From the NCBI GenBank assembly GCA_007859835.1, contig SJPJ01000001.1:1822240-1869942 (forward strand): a DNA stretch of 47,703 nt, in the 5' to 3' direction. Numbering within the stretch: position 1 is the first letter of the stretch; each line of letters opens with the position of its first letter. Both the position numbers and the translations under genes were made by a program. The notes beneath the pieces are model-generated. The model had not been told where the DNA came from and made no database searches. It saw only the letters and a list, made by a program, of their open reading frames with translations. The DNA comes from Novipirellula herctigrandis (lineage in GTDB: Bacteria; Planctomycetota; Planctomycetia; Pirellulales; Pirellulaceae). Of this stretch, positions 25,564-35,651 are shown piece after piece.

Positions 25564-27183
25564 ATGCTCAACTTTTTTCGGTCGCAATCCGCGACGGCGA
25601 AGGACGACGTCCTTTCCGGTTTGACTGTCGCGCTAGCCTTGGTTCCCGAAGCGATCGCGTTTGCCTTTGTCGCCGGCGTCTCGCCAATCATTGGTCTCTA
25701 TTCCGCGTTCTTTATCGGATTGATCACTGCGATTTTCGGTGGTCGACCTGGAATGATTTCGGGTGCAACGGGTGCAATGGCAGTCGTGGTCGTCGCGCTC
25801 GTAGCAACCCAAGGGATCGAGTACTTGTTCCCGACCGTCATCCTTTGCGGATTGATTCAAGTCATTGTCGGAACAGCACGCTTGGGAAAACTGATCCGTT
25901 TGGTTCCCCATCCCGTTATGCTGGGCTTCGTGAACGGTTTAGCGATCGTGATCGGAATGGCTCAATTTAGTTCGTTCCAAACCTACGATTTTGCTGCTGG
26001 CAAATTGACGATGTTAACCGGCATGCCGTTGGTGCTGATGTTGGCTATGGTCACACTGACAATGGCCATCATTTGGCTGTTGCCCAAATACACCAAATCG
26101 ATCCCAGCGTCGTTAGTCGCGATTTTGTCCGTCACGTTCCTGTCGCTTGCGGTTAATGCTGCGTTTGCATCAAACGGTACGAATGTCATTGCGACCGTCG
26201 GCGATATGCTGACCACCAAGGCAACTGCGGTCGCTGCGGACCCGATGAATGTCGACCCTGTCTCGATCAGTGGCGGGTTACCACGACCGTTCTTTTTGCA
26301 GTACTCCGTTCCCCCCATGACGCTCGAGACGTTGTGGATTATTTTCCCCTTTGCACTCACGTTGACAGGCGTCGGTCTAATCGAATCCTTGATGACATTG
26401 TCTTTGATCGACGAGATCACCGAAACACGCGGTCGAGGCAATCGGGAATGCATCGGCCAAGGCGCGGCGAACATCGTTTGTGGCCTGTTCGGCGGAATGG
26501 GCGGATGTGCGATGATTGGTCAATCGCTAATCAACGTCAATTCGGGTGGCCGAGGCCGCTTGTCCGGCATCACGGCAGCGGTTTGCTTGCTGCTTTTCAT
26601 CCTGTTTCTTGCTCCCTTGATCGAACGAATCCCAATGGCCGCCTTGGTGGGAGTGATGTTCATGGTGGTAATCGGAACGTTCGAATGGGCGTCGCTGAAA
26701 ATGTTCCATCGAATGCCTCTGAGCGACATGGCGGTAATGGTTTTAGTCGCGGGATACACCGTTGTGATGCACGACTTGGCGTCCGCCGTGATTTTGGGCG
26801 TGATCGTTTCGGCGTTAGTTTTCTCATGGAAACACGCGTTGCACTTGGGAGCGGACATCCAAACGAATGAATTCGGCAGCAAGATTTATCAGTTGCACGG
26901 ACCGCTGTTTTTCGCATCGGTGTCGTCGTTCAAAGAGATGTTCGATCCAGCGAGTGACCCTGATGATGTGGTGATTGATTTCTATTACACGCGTGTGTAC
27001 GACCAATCGGCACTCGAAGCAATCAACATGTTGGCCGAGAAATATCAATCACTTGGCAAACGTTTGCATCTAACGCATCTAAGCAGCGAGTGCCGCAGCT
27101 TACTCGACCGCGCAGGCCACTTTGTTGAAGTGAACGTCTCCGAGGATCCGCAATACCATGTTGCGACCGATCGGTTGGGCTAA
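25564..27183 (+). CDS. SulP family anion transporter with STAS domain
   Basis: A 539-residue inner-membrane protein of the SulP/SLC26 family, which carries sulfate, bicarbonate or other anions. The N-terminal consensus is present: [21 protein letters not shown], then [29 protein letters not shown]. Hydrophobic segments continue to about residue 430. A cytoplasmic STAS domain ends the protein (about 440-539), with [19 protein letters not shown] and [14 protein letters not shown] polar insert near residues 200-250 lies between helices. The DQSA motif with a close preceding strand is usual for many bicarbonate/sulfate SulP proteins. Substrate not determinable from sequence. It is monocistronic with its own promoter. 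Confidence 0.95.
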   Translation: MLNFFRSQSATAKDDVLSGLTVALALVPEAIAFAFVAGVSPIIGLYSAFFIGLITAIFGGRPGMISGATGAMAVVVVALVATQGIEYLFPTVILCGLIQVIVGTARLGKLIRLVPHPVMLGFVNGLAIVIGMAQFSSFQTYDFAAGKLTMLTGMPLVLMLAMVTLTMAIIWLLPKYTKSIPASLVAILSVTFLSLAVNAAFASNGTNVIATVGDMLTTKATAVAADPMNVDPVSISGGLPRPFFLQYSVPPMTLETLWIIFPFALTLTGVGLIESLMTLSLIDEITETRGRGNRECIGQGAANIVCGLFGGMGGCAMIGQSLINVNSGGRGRLSGITAAVCLLLFILFLAPLIERIPMAALVGVMFMVVIGTFEWASLKMFHRMPLSDMAVMVLVAGYTVVMHDLASAVILGVIVSALVFSWKHALHLGADIQTNEFGSKIYQLHGPLFFASVSSFKEMFDPASDPDDVVIDFYYTRVYDQSALEAINMLAEKYQSLGKRLHLTHLSSECRSLLDRAGHFVEVNVSEDPQYHVATDRLG

Positions 27184-27215
27184 CGTCGCATTGTCGAAAA
27201 ACCCGTCATCGCCTA

Positions 27216-28541
27216 TCAGTCAATTGGCACTGGTCGATATTCACCGACCACGCGGCGCAAGAACTGCATAGCATATTTGCCAATTCGGGATTGCAAAATC
27301 TTCGGATGTCCACCGACCCCGGTGGCACTAATCTGTGATCGACCGTCTGGGCTAACCACCAACAGCGTCACATCGGCCATCGGTAAACCACAGCCCTTTT
27401 GACCAACGATTTGGTCGTCACGAATCTGGGGATACTCGCTGACCAATAGCAGCCAATCGGCTCCGAATCGCGACTTGAAATCCAAAATGGCTTCATCAAA
27501 AGAATCGGCCCCTGCGATTTCTTGCAGATCCGTTTTCGTCGCCAACGACAAACCACCGCGGTAAGCAGGGGTTTCACCCAGCGACGCGAACCAGTCACCA
27601 AGTGGCGCAGCATACCCGAGTTCGACCACCATTAGCGATTCTTTGCGTGCTTGAAGCATTGAATCGATCGCGTGATATTGCTCAAACTGTTCACCATCAC
27701 CATAGTACAAATCAGAGACTCGCGTAAGGATTTCGGCCTTCGTATCCACTAGCATGCTGTCGCACTGGTCAACCGATTGACCGGCTGCGGTGATGCGGAG
27801 CGAGATGGTCGCGGCACTAACGGTGATGCCCACCCGCGGCATTCGATCACGTGAGATCATCTCGCCCAATCTCGATTCCATGTCGCTTTCGCCCGTACCG
27901 AAGAACTTCATCACGAGACTTCGAATCACTTGGCCACCACCAACCATATCCATGATCGCCGGAGCAACCGAAGCATCGAACATCGGCTTCATCTCGGCTG
28001 GCACTCCCGGCAGCGAAAAAACGCGGCACGGGTGCCTGGATAGATCACCCAAATTATCACCCTCTGATGCAACCGACGGATGAATCGTGATGTCAATTCC
28101 GGGCGCGGTCCCATCAGGATTGGGGATCATTTGGCTCGAACGCGGGAACATCGCTTGCAAGCGATTCCGTTCGGACATCGGTCGTTTCCGATTTTGAAAG
28201 ATCGACTCGATATGATCCATCGCTTGTTGGCGAAATTCCAACGGTTCCCCAGCAGCCTCGGCTAGCGCTTCGCGGGTCAAATCGTCTCGCGTCGGCCCAA
28301 GCCCACCGGTACACACGACCAAATCGACTCGCCGTGCGGCGGTACGAAAGACATCGATATTGTTCGCCAACGTATCAGCGACAGTGGTATGAAAAGCAAC
28401 TTCAATCCCTAATTCACCAAGTCGTTGGCTAAGCCATTGAGAGTTGGTATCGAGTCTAGCGCCGCTGGTCATTTCATCGCCAATCGAGATCACCTCGGCA
28501 ACTCGTTTGACGGCATTATCGGGGTTGGACGTATCGCTCAT
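27216..28541 (-). CDS. CinA-like protein with degenerate C-terminal deamidase domain
   Basis: A 441-residue protein. The N-terminal MoaB/MogA-like domain (about 13-185) is typical of CinA: AEVISIGDEMTSGARLDTNS, VVCTGGLGPTRDDLTREAL at 75-93 and FSLPGVPAEMKPMF at 175-188. A linker domain follows (about 200-285). The C-terminal part (about 290-441) occupies the place of the PncC-type nicotinamide mononucleotide deamidase, but the catalytic AESCTGG segment is replaced by VVELGYAAP and the TGIAGP segment is missing. The usual deamidase is therefore probably inactive here, while the N-terminal part, which hydrolyses ADP-ribose or NAD-related pyrophosphates in some CinA proteins, is intact. Divergent from pdxJ. 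Confidence 0.88.
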   Translation of the reverse strand: MSDTSNPDNAVKRVAEVISIGDEMTSGARLDTNSQWLSQRLGELGIEVAFHTTVADTLANNIDVFRTAARRVDLVVCTGGLGPTRDDLTREALAEAAGEPLEFRQQAMDHIESIFQNRKRPMSERNRLQAMFPRSSQMIPNPDGTAPGIDITIHPSVASEGDNLGDLSRHPCRVFSLPGVPAEMKPMFDASVAPAIMDMVGGGQVIRSLVMKFFGTGESDMESRLGEMISRDRMPRVGITVSAATISLRITAAGQSVDQCDSMLVDTKAEILTRVSDLYYGDGEQFEQYHAIDSMLQARKESLMVVELGYAAPLGDWFASLGETPAYRGGLSLATKTDLQEIAGADSFDEAILDFKSRFGADWLLLVSEYPQIRDDQIVGQKGCGLPMADVTLLVVSPDGRSQISATGVGGHPKILQSRIGKYAMQFLRRVVGEYRPVPID

Positions 28542-28722
28542 GGGTCATTTCACGTGTGAAGGATGAAAAAAAGATTGTAGGCGATAGGACAATCCGAAGG
28601 AGGAGGGGGCTATTGGTGATTCGCATACTTGCGAGGCGAAAGAGAGGACAACTGTGCGGGTGTGCAACCTTCAAAGGCGATTGCCAGAGTTTGTGATTCC
28701 TGTGATCTTTGGTGGCGGAACT

Positions 28723-28755
28723 GGACAACACCATTTGGACAACACCATGTTGTCC
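28723..28755. promoter_or_regulatory. Duplicated half-site and inverted repeat upstream of pdxJ
   Basis: GGACAACACCAT occurs twice with a 14-bp period (28723 and 28737). The second copy is followed by GTTGTCC, forming a perfect dyad GGACAAC-N5-GTTGTCC (28737-28755). It lies 85-117 bp before the pdxJ ATG in the 298-bp region shared with the divergent cinA-like gene. Three copies of one half-site look like an operator. The region holds no gene. Confidence 0.45.
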
Positions 28756-28839
28756 CGTGGGCGATCACCAAGATTACTATTAAGATGGCCATCCGCGTTG
28801 AACGCCTTTTTTGCCACCCCATAACCGCTCAAACACAAA

Positions 28840-29559
28840 ATGATTGAACTTGGCGTCAATATTGACCACGTTGCAACCGTCCGACAAGCTCGCCGCACGT
28901 ACGAACCCGACCCGGTAATCGCCGCGGCGCTCGCCGAACAGGGGGGAGCCGATGGGATCACGTTCCACCTTCGGGAAGACCGACGCCATATCCAAGATCG
29001 CGATGTCGAAGTACTGATGAAAACAGTGTCGGTCAAAACGAACATGGAAATGGCTTGCGACGATGTCGTCCTCAAAATCGCATGCCAACTCAAACCGACT
29101 TGGGGGCTGCTGGTCCCCGAAAACCGTCAAGAAGTGACGACCGAAGGTGGACTCGACGTGATCGCCGATTCGGGACGGATCAAGAATGCAATTAAGCAAT
29201 TGAAAGACGCGGGCATCTTAACAAGCCTATTTATCGACCCTGATCCGGCTCAGGTGCATGCTTCGGTTGAATTGGGTGTCGACGCCGTGGAATTGCACAC
29301 TGGCCCCTACGCATTGGCCAAACACGATTCCGTAGCCTTAGAACTTGCTCGACTGCAACAAGCCGGCCGAACAGCAAGTGATGCGGGAATTCGGCTGCAC
29401 GCCGGACATGGACTTAACTACGCGAATGTCCGCCCAATCGCGGGATTGCCGAATATGACCGAAATGAATATCGGCCATTCGATCGTCTCGCGAGCCGTGA
29501 TGGTAGGGATGCGAGAAGCGGTCGCCGAAATGCGGCGAATTCTCGATTTGGCGGGCTAG
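28840..29559 (+). CDS. pdxJ: Pyridoxine 5'-phosphate synthase
   Basis: Condenses 1-deoxy-D-xylulose-5-phosphate with 3-amino-2-oxopropyl phosphate to make pyridoxine 5'-phosphate in the DXP-dependent vitamin B6 pathway; cytosolic TIM barrel. The 239-residue length is normal. [18 protein letters not shown] begins the barrel, followed by [16 protein letters not shown], with the catalytic His/Glu region, and [10 protein letters not shown] near the C-terminus. No other pdx gene is adjacent. A 17-bp direct repeat and a terminator-like hairpin follow the gene. Confidence 0.97.
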   Translation: MIELGVNIDHVATVRQARRTYEPDPVIAAALAEQGGADGITFHLREDRRHIQDRDVEVLMKTVSVKTNMEMACDDVVLKIACQLKPTWGLLVPENRQEVTTEGGLDVIADSGRIKNAIKQLKDAGILTSLFIDPDPAQVHASVELGVDAVELHTGPYALAKHDSVALELARLQQAGRTASDAGIRLHAGHGLNYANVRPIAGLPNMTEMNIGHSIVSRAVMVGMREAVAEMRRILDLAG

Positions 29560-29566
29560 ACACCTA

Positions 29567-29600
29567 TCAAGCCTCTCGGAATCTCAAGCCTCTCGGAATC
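29567..29600. repeat. 17-bp perfect tandem duplication, non-coding
   Basis: TCAAGCCTCTCGGAATC is repeated exactly, side by side, 8 bp after the pdxJ stop. The unit is not a multiple of three. Confidence 0.9.
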
Positions 29601-29627
29601 GCTACCGAGATTTCGGCACCACAGCGC

Positions 29628-29652
29628 CGCCTTTTGCTTTGCACAAAAGGCG
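29628..29652. terminator. Bidirectional terminator-like hairpin between pdxJ and the giant protein gene
   Basis: CGCCTTTTG, a 7-base loop, CAAAAGGCG: a perfect 9-bp stem in the convergent spacer, 16 bp from the stop of the minus-strand gene. The T/A runs lie inside the stem on both strands, as in many bidirectional terminators. Confidence 0.55.
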
Positions 29653-29667
29653 ACATTGAATCGATGC

Positions 29668-32600
29668 CTAACTCCAGTTGCCGGCAATATCGTCGGCGAG
29701 CAGGTCCAGCAGGTCGTCATCGTCGTCTGCATCCGTCGAAGCATTGTCAGAAATCGAAACACTGGCGAGTGCTTGGCTACTTGACGTGTCGACGGAAACG
29801 ACCTTCTCGGAAGTGGACAATTCGGCGAACACCGAATCGCTAGGAACTTCGTCACTGGTTGCGACTGAACCATTTGACGGAATTGCCGCTGCGATCTGCT
29901 CACCTTGACCACTGACACCACGGTCGTTTTGCGTCAAGAAGTTGATCACCTGCAATGCATCCATTGCCGTCACAGCGTTATCGCCGTTGACGTCAACAAA
30001 ATGCTTGATAGCGGTCGCTTCACCTTGAGCAGCCGCTGCATTTTCGGCACTCAGGCGATTGATGATCAACAAGGCATCGATCGGGCTAACGTCGCCGTCG
30101 TTGTTGACATCTTCGCCCCACAAGTAATTGTGCTCAGGCAATTCGCCCTGCGGACCATTGACGTTGAAACTGAGTGATTCGTAGGTGATCTTGTCGGTGG
30201 GGACCACAAGTGTGGCACCATCGGCCAACAACGTGTCTTGGAACGGTGAGAAATCCGCTGGGGAACCGACGATATTGATCGGCCCCGGTGCGATCACATC
30301 AAAGTAAACAACTGCCATCGTTGCCGGATTGCTGCCGGTTTGGTTTGGTCCCTTAATTGAGAACGTACCAAATTCGTCAATGATGCCTGGTCGGTAAGCG
30401 ACGCCCACGGCACCGTCACGGTTGAACTCTTCACCAATTTCGACATCAAAGTTAAAGTCGTCAGTCGTGATCGTGTTCGCTGGAGCGACCGTGTTCGAGG
30501 TATAGAGCATGTCCAAGAACCCGGCGTAGACAAAGTTCGGAGTCGCACGGAGATCTTCAAGATCGACCTGGACACCGAATCGATCACCGACGCTCAAGTC
30601 ATTTCCGTTGATGGCGTTTCCATTGTCGTCGACCAATGCCAAGCCAATCCGGACTTCATCGTCTGCTGCGGCATTGCCATAGGCGATCGTGACTTCAGCC
30701 GTTGTCGCGAAGCCTCCTTCGGTAACCACCAAGTACGTGAACTCGTCATATCCGCTCGCCCCTGCATCGACGAAGGGACGGTAGATGAAGAAGTCATCGT
30801 TCAACGTCGCAGTACCATTGGTACTGCGTTCGACGAGCCCTTCGCTTGGCCCGCGAATGGCTTCGAATTCGGTAATCGTTTGGCCAACGAATTGGTCATT
30901 GTCGAGAACACGTAGAGTCGAACCGACGCCTTGCGCGATCGTGGCACCTGCCGAGTCAACGCCGTTCATGAACCCGTCATCGATAGCACCGACAAAGGCA
31001 CCTGTGCCAGGGAAGATCTCAATCGAATTGCTACCCAAGCGAATCTGGCTGGTCGGAACTTCTTCGTCCACGCCAATCAACAGGGTTTCGCTTTGCGCGT
31101 CTTCGGTCGGGTTGGTTTTAAAGGTTGCAACGCCAACTTCGGTCGCTTCAAACGTGATCGTGAATAATTCGACCGGGCCATCATGTGGAGTTTGATCCTT
31201 CGTGCTTCCCACTTCATCGATCAAACCAGGCGTATCGGCGACACCTTGGCTGAACCCACCGAAGAACGGACCAAACGTGATGTCAAAATCGAAACCGGCT
31301 CCCGGGTTCGAAGTGACCGTTTGAACCAAACCGTCGTCGTACAGCAAATCGATAAATGCCGCTGCCACGCCTTCGGGATTGCGAAGGTCGTTCGGATCCA
31401 GTTCATCAACGGAAACGCGAACATCAAACCGATTCAACGAAGGGTTGTTACTGTCCAATCGCAAGCTTTGGATAGGAACACCGTTGATCGGATCGAGGAA
31501 CTCGATCGAGTATTCAACCACGTCGTCCGCTTCGGATTGAGGCAAAATATTGATTGTCACGTTGGCGGTTGATATTTCACCGTTACCGTCTTGGATCGTG
31601 TAACTGAACTCTTCGGTTCCGCCGAAACCATTTCGTGGTGTGTAGTAGAGCGATTGTCCGCCACCCACCTTGGTGATCGTGCCGCCGGCACTACCGGGCG
31701 TTGTACTGATGATGACTGGCGAGCCGCCTGTCGTGCTGGTCAAGTCATTGGCAAGCACATTCACTGCGTTTTGGGTGGAATTCATCGCAAAGAAATGCGT
31801 GTCGTCCACGGCGGTCAAGTTCTCGGACAAGAACGAAACTTGGACGTTCACAATCGCACTGTTGCGATTGCCGAACGCGTCGACGACCGTATAGCCAAAC
31901 GAATCGTTTCCGATAAAGTTTGTCGCGGGAGTGTAGTAAACCGATCGACGATCATTGGCAACCACGACGGTTCCACGTGTACCCGTTTGGTTCAACGTTT
32001 CGATCGTCAACTCGTTGCCGGCCGTCTCAAAGTCATTCGCCAGCGGGAAGAGTTGATTTGCCAAGCTATTGCGGGCAACGAATTCGTCATCGTTATTGGC
32101 GACATTGGCCGTCGGCAATACCGAGACGCGATGATCCTCGACTTCACCCGTTTCGCTAAACCCACCGACACCGAGGCCAGGCGTTTGGCTGAGACGGAAT
32201 CGTACGAAAGTATCCCCCAATTCGGCGTTGGCAGGAACGTCGACGTTGACGCTGCGAGTTTGGCTACCGACTTGGGATGTGACTAGGCTATCGACTAAAA
32301 AGTGTTCGCCCGCACCGCTGAAGGTGCCGTCGCCGTCGAAGTCCATAAAGGCTTGAAGGTAGGCGAGTGAACCGGAATTGTTCGTCAACGTCACTTCAAA
32401 TTGGCCGGTGGAACCAAGACCAAATGGTGACGCTTGGCGAACGCCATCTTCGTCATCGAAAATCCCGCCGATGATCACCGAACCGGCCAAATCGTCCCCG
32501 TCCGCTCCGACGGTAGGTTGGCCATCGATTTCACGATCGACACCGGCACCCAGGTACAGGCCATCGGTGATTCCGTGGCTTGGTCCGCCAACGGCTTCGG

Positions 32601-34770
32601 TCGTGAGGTACGTGTCCGGCGCGTCGCCGTAGTCTTGGGAGGGTTGGTTGCCAAAGTTGTAGTTATCGGTCAATGCGGTGCCGTCATAGAAGACGACATA
32701 CTCTTGTTCGACGCCACCAGGAAGCGTTTGTTGGAAACCGGGCTCCAACACTTCGCGAATCGTGTAGGTGCCTGGGCCTGGGAAGTTGATCGAATAGGTT
32801 CCGTCATCGGCAGTTCGGCTGGCAGGTTCGCCGATGTCAGGACGATTGTCACCATCGAGGTCTAAGTAGATGTATACGCCACCGATTCCGCCTTCGCCGT
32901 CATCAAGTTGCCCATTCCCGTTGGAGTCGAGGAACTTGGTACCAGTGATGTCCGATTGGACTCGATGAAAACCAAAGCTGACATTTCCGCCGCTTGCCGT
33001 ACTCAACGTTTGGCTAGTGCTAGTCGTAGCAACATATTGGGAGGGAGCGACGACCGAAACCACGACGGTTCCTGATGCAGCCGAGAGCGTGTAGGTACCA
33101 TCACTTGCTGAAATCGATCGCGTTTCTCCGGCATCGAGAACACCGTTGTTATTTGAATCAACAAATACTGTTACGCCACCGATTCCGGCATCGCCAGTGG
33201 AACTTCCGTCGCGGTTTGCATCGCTAAAGACTTTGCCAGTCAGCGCCACGCCACCCTGGGTACCGGTTGATAACACGTGCGTAAGAGCTGCGGGGAAGTA
33301 CTGAGTCCCAAGCAGACCTTCAACGGGAGTAAAACGATCCACGTGGAAATTGGCTTCGGTATCATCCACCGTTCCGAAGATCTGGTCGGGTCCGACGCCC
33401 ATGCCATAGGCATTGCTGTTAAGTTGACCACCAGAGTCGGTCAATGTACCAACATTGTTTAAGGCATTGGTGTGCCGCATACCGAACAAGTGGCCTGCTT
33501 CGTGAACCGAAACAATCGAAATTGCCCGCGCGACTGCGTCAAGAATACTGGCGGATCCGCTGATTGGAAATTGAGTCGCTAAGCCAGCGATGCCGTCAGT
33601 TTGAAGAATTGCGACTTCCGACAAATCAAAATTGCCGATATCAATCGACATCGCAATCCCAACCGTAGAGAACCCGTAGTCCGCTGCACTTCCACCCACG
33701 ATGATACGCGTGACAAGCGGGTTATTGATCCCTGGATCCGGTCGCCCATTAATCGGATCGATATCCATTTCACTATGGAAAATGTCGATTCCATATTCGC
33801 CTGCGATTCCACTTGTTGCAAAATCGCCGTTGTTACCAATAGCGGCAACGTCCGAGAACATTTTCTCCACTTGGGAGACCACCGATAGAATCAATTCTCG
33901 GTATGCGGCGTCATCTTCAATTTCAATATTGAAATCGGTTAACGAATCTTGAAGTGGTGGAATAATGACACGGCCACCGATCGGAGTGAACCCATCACCA
34001 CCGGCTACGGCGTTGAACGTGTCAGGTGTAAACGAACCGCCATTGAAATCAAGAAAGATCGATTGCTTCGCGCCTACCGGCAATTTTTCAGTCGTCGGTC
34101 GATACGTTCGCAAACCCAATGTATAGGCAGAACCTGATGTGGTTGCGACCACGTCGAGATAGTAGCGTCCATCGGTAGGCACGACTTGAGCAAACACTGC
34201 ATTACCGGTCGTTTGCAGCGGTGACCCGAGTGAGTACCCAATCTGGGGATCATCAACGCCATACCAAACGCGGCCAGACTCATCGTAAACGGTGTACGAG
34301 AACGCAACGCCGTGAGTCGAGATGTCAAGGATGTCCCCCGCTTTCAAATCGAACGCGTACGTATCGATGTCGGATTGGAACCCAATCCCACCAGGTGCCG
34401 AACTGCCGAAACTCAAATTTCCGGTCAAGTCAATCGTGCTGCGTTGACCGGCTCCATTACCTAGCGGAATGAACTGAGCCGCATTGATTGAGTCATTCAA
34501 TCCAAACGTGCCGGCTGTTTCCGCTTCTTGGACAATGTACGCCTCGGTCGCAGCACCAACGTTGCGAGGGCCATCGTAGGTAAACACCTCGCTCGCCGAA
34601 ACCGTTGGAATCGTCAAGGGTGACACGTCACCAGCGAGCAGTTGACGCTGCTCGAGCCCTTCCATCATCAGTCGGCGATTACGCTTACTGTGTTTGACCC
34701 GCTTCCGCGTGGCGCGGCTACGAGAGGGAAGGGATTGGGATGATGGGGTCGGTTCACTTCGTCTGATCAT
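29668..34770 (-). CDS. Giant exported multidomain protein: metzincin-like protease region, SdrD, GEVED, cadherin-like, cohesin-like and dockerin domains
   Basis: A 1700-residue protein from the ATG at 34770; the frame extends to 34848. The N-terminus is basic and has MEGLEQRQLLAGD, the planctomycete LExRxLLA motif. A pre-peptidase-like beta domain lies near 80-225. It is followed by a metalloprotease-like region with HEAGHLFGMRH at about 423-433, matching HExxHxxGxxH, so zinc binding is likely. Next come two SdrD-like B domains (GKVFSDANRDG, GTKFLDSNGNG), a GEVED-type domain starting QDYGDAPDTY near 712, two cadherin-like repeats (ending YYTPATNFIGNDSFGYTV and YYTPRNGFGGTEEFSYTI), two cohesin-like segments, and two dockerin-type calcium loops (DVNNDGDVSPIDALLIINR, DVNGDNAVTAMDALQVINF) near 1600-1660. 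Probably surface-attached or secreted; substrate unknown. Confidence 0.87.
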   Translation of the reverse strand: MIRRSEPTPSSQSLPSRSRATRKRVKHSKRNRRLMMEGLEQRQLLAGDVSPLTIPTVSASEVFTYDGPRNVGAATEAYIVQEAETAGTFGLNDSINAAQFIPLGNGAGQRSTIDLTGNLSFGSSAPGGIGFQSDIDTYAFDLKAGDILDISTHGVAFSYTVYDESGRVWYGVDDPQIGYSLGSPLQTTGNAVFAQVVPTDGRYYLDVVATTSGSAYTLGLRTYRPTTEKLPVGAKQSIFLDFNGGSFTPDTFNAVAGGDGFTPIGGRVIIPPLQDSLTDFNIEIEDDAAYRELILSVVSQVEKMFSDVAAIGNNGDFATSGIAGEYGIDIFHSEMDIDPINGRPDPGINNPLVTRIIVGGSAADYGFSTVGIAMSIDIGNFDLSEVAILQTDGIAGLATQFPISGSASILDAVARAISIVSVHEAGHLFGMRHTNALNNVGTLTDSGGQLNSNAYGMGVGPDQIFGTVDDTEANFHVDRFTPVEGLLGTQYFPAALTHVLSTGTQGGVALTGKVFSDANRDGSSTGDAGIGGVTVFVDSNNNGVLDAGETRSISASDGTYTLSAASGTVVVSVVAPSQYVATTSTSQTLSTASGGNVSFGFHRVQSDITGTKFLDSNGNGQLDDGEGGIGGVYIYLDLDGDNRPDIGEPASRTADDGTYSINFPGPGTYTIREVLEPGFQQTLPGGVEQEYVVFYDGTALTDNYNFGNQPSQDYGDAPDTYLTTEAVGGPSHGITDGLYLGAGVDREIDGQPTVGADGDDLAGSVIIGGIFDDEDGVRQASPFGLGSTGQFEVTLTNNSGSLAYLQAFMDFDGDGTFSGAGEHFLVDSLVTSQVGSQTRSVNVDVPANAELGDTFVRFRLSQTPGLGVGGFSETGEVEDHRVSVLPTANVANNDDEFVARNSLANQLFPLANDFETAGNELTIETLNQTGTRGTVVVANDRRSVYYTPATNFIGNDSFGYTVVDAFGNRNSAIVNVQVSFLSENLTAVDDTHFFAMNSTQNAVNVLANDLTSTTGGSPVIISTTPGSAGGTITKVGGGQSLYYTPRNGFGGTEEFSYTIQDGNGEISTANVTINILPQSEADDVVEYSIEFLDPINGVPIQSLRLDSNNPSLNRFDVRVSVDELDPNDLRNPEGVAAAFIDLLYDDGLVQTVTSNPGAGFDFDITFGPFFGGFSQGVADTPGLIDEVGSTKDQTPHDGPVELFTITFEATEVGVATFKTNPTEDAQSETLLIGVDEEVPTSQIRLGSNSIEIFPGTGAFVGAIDDGFMNGVDSAGATIAQGVGSTLRVLDNDQFVGQTITEFEAIRGPSEGLVERSTNGTATLNDDFFIYRPFVDAGASGYDEFTYLVVTEGGFATTAEVTIAYGNAAADDEVRIGLALVDDNGNAINGNDLSVGDRFGVQVDLEDLRATPNFVYAGFLDMLYTSNTVAPANTITTDDFNFDVEIGEEFNRDGAVGVAYRPGIIDEFGTFSIKGPNQTGSNPATMAVVYFDVIAPGPINIVGSPADFSPFQDTLLADGATLVVPTDKITYESLSFNVNGPQGELPEHNYLWGEDVNNDGDVSPIDALLIINRLSAENAAAAQGEATAIKHFVDVNGDNAVTAMDALQVINFLTQNDRGVSGQGEQIAAAIPSNGSVATSDEVPSDSVFAELSTSEKVVSVDTSSSQALASVSISDNASTDADDDDDLLDLLADDIAGNWS

Positions 34771-34848
34771 CGAGGGTCTCTTACCAAACGTCTGCCTGAG
34801 GTGATGCGAAAGACCAATTCCGGATTTGGCCCTACGCCGCAACCCCAA

Positions 34849-35651
34849 GGCGTCAAATCAATGACGCGGAGAGGGAAAGGAATATTTGTTAATTTACTCT
34901 GACTTCGTCTCAATCACTAGATTTTCGTTTCTCATGCGCTCATCTGTCCAATCATGGCCACATTCGCGTGCAAAAAACTCGAATCCAGTTCTAGCATCGG
35001 TCGGAAGGATTGGGTGCCGTTTGTCAATTAGCCAAGGCCTGCCTATCCCGTAACATGGGAACATTAGGAACTACGCGATAAATAGGATGGACAGGTTGGG
35101 AAAAGGGACGAGATGCGATTCTAGTTGGCCCCATTGGCGTGTCAACGAAAGGCTTCAAATGGGACGCCAAGTTAGTAAGGAAGTTCCCAGATGCCCCCAA
35201 AAATCGGACCGATCATGAGGATTACAAGAGATGTGAGGCGAATCAGTGTATAGGCGTGTAGTCAGGGGGACGGACAAAAGGCGTCTTCGTTAAACTTGCA
35301 TTCACGATTCTTGCCCCATTTTTTCACTCATTTTCATCTGATCGGAAGAGAGCGTGGTCGGAAAATTGGCGAAGCACGGCCCGAATGGGGGGAACCACAT
35401 ACAGACCAAAACCATATCCAGACCAAGTTGAGAGTTCCGGTTTGCGATTTAATAAGGAGACGCTTTTCCGGTGACCAGAGTTTCCTGACACACCGATATT
35501 TTGGATTGTGCACGTTTTGACTTTTGTGACTCCCTGCATTTGGTCGATCCCTAGATAAACATCGTGAGCGGTCCGCGTCTGTATTGCCCCCGTGGCATCG
35601 CGTTGGGCTGCGTTTGGGCACACTTGTCTCAGGGGCGTAAACAGGTTGAAA
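34849..35651. other. Long intergenic region between divergent genes
   Basis: About 800 bp with no convincing gene. The minus-strand frame at 35324-35884 has no recognisable features and is mostly antisense to the neighbouring gene. A sigma70-like promoter for the minus-strand giant gene is visible at 35118-35145. The rest may hold leader RNA or promoter sites for the plus-strand gene. Confidence 0.6.
35118..35145 (-). promoter_or_regulatory. Sigma70-like promoter, probably of the giant protein gene
   Basis: On the minus strand TTGACA (35145-35140), a 16-bp spacer and TAGAAT (35123-35118). Transcription would start near 35111 and leave a leader of about 340 nt before the ATG at 34770. Confidence 0.42.

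Noticed and set aside
31591-32286. 231-residue open frame on the plus strand
   Set aside because: Lies within the giant minus-strand protein gene with clear domains; its translation has no coherent features.
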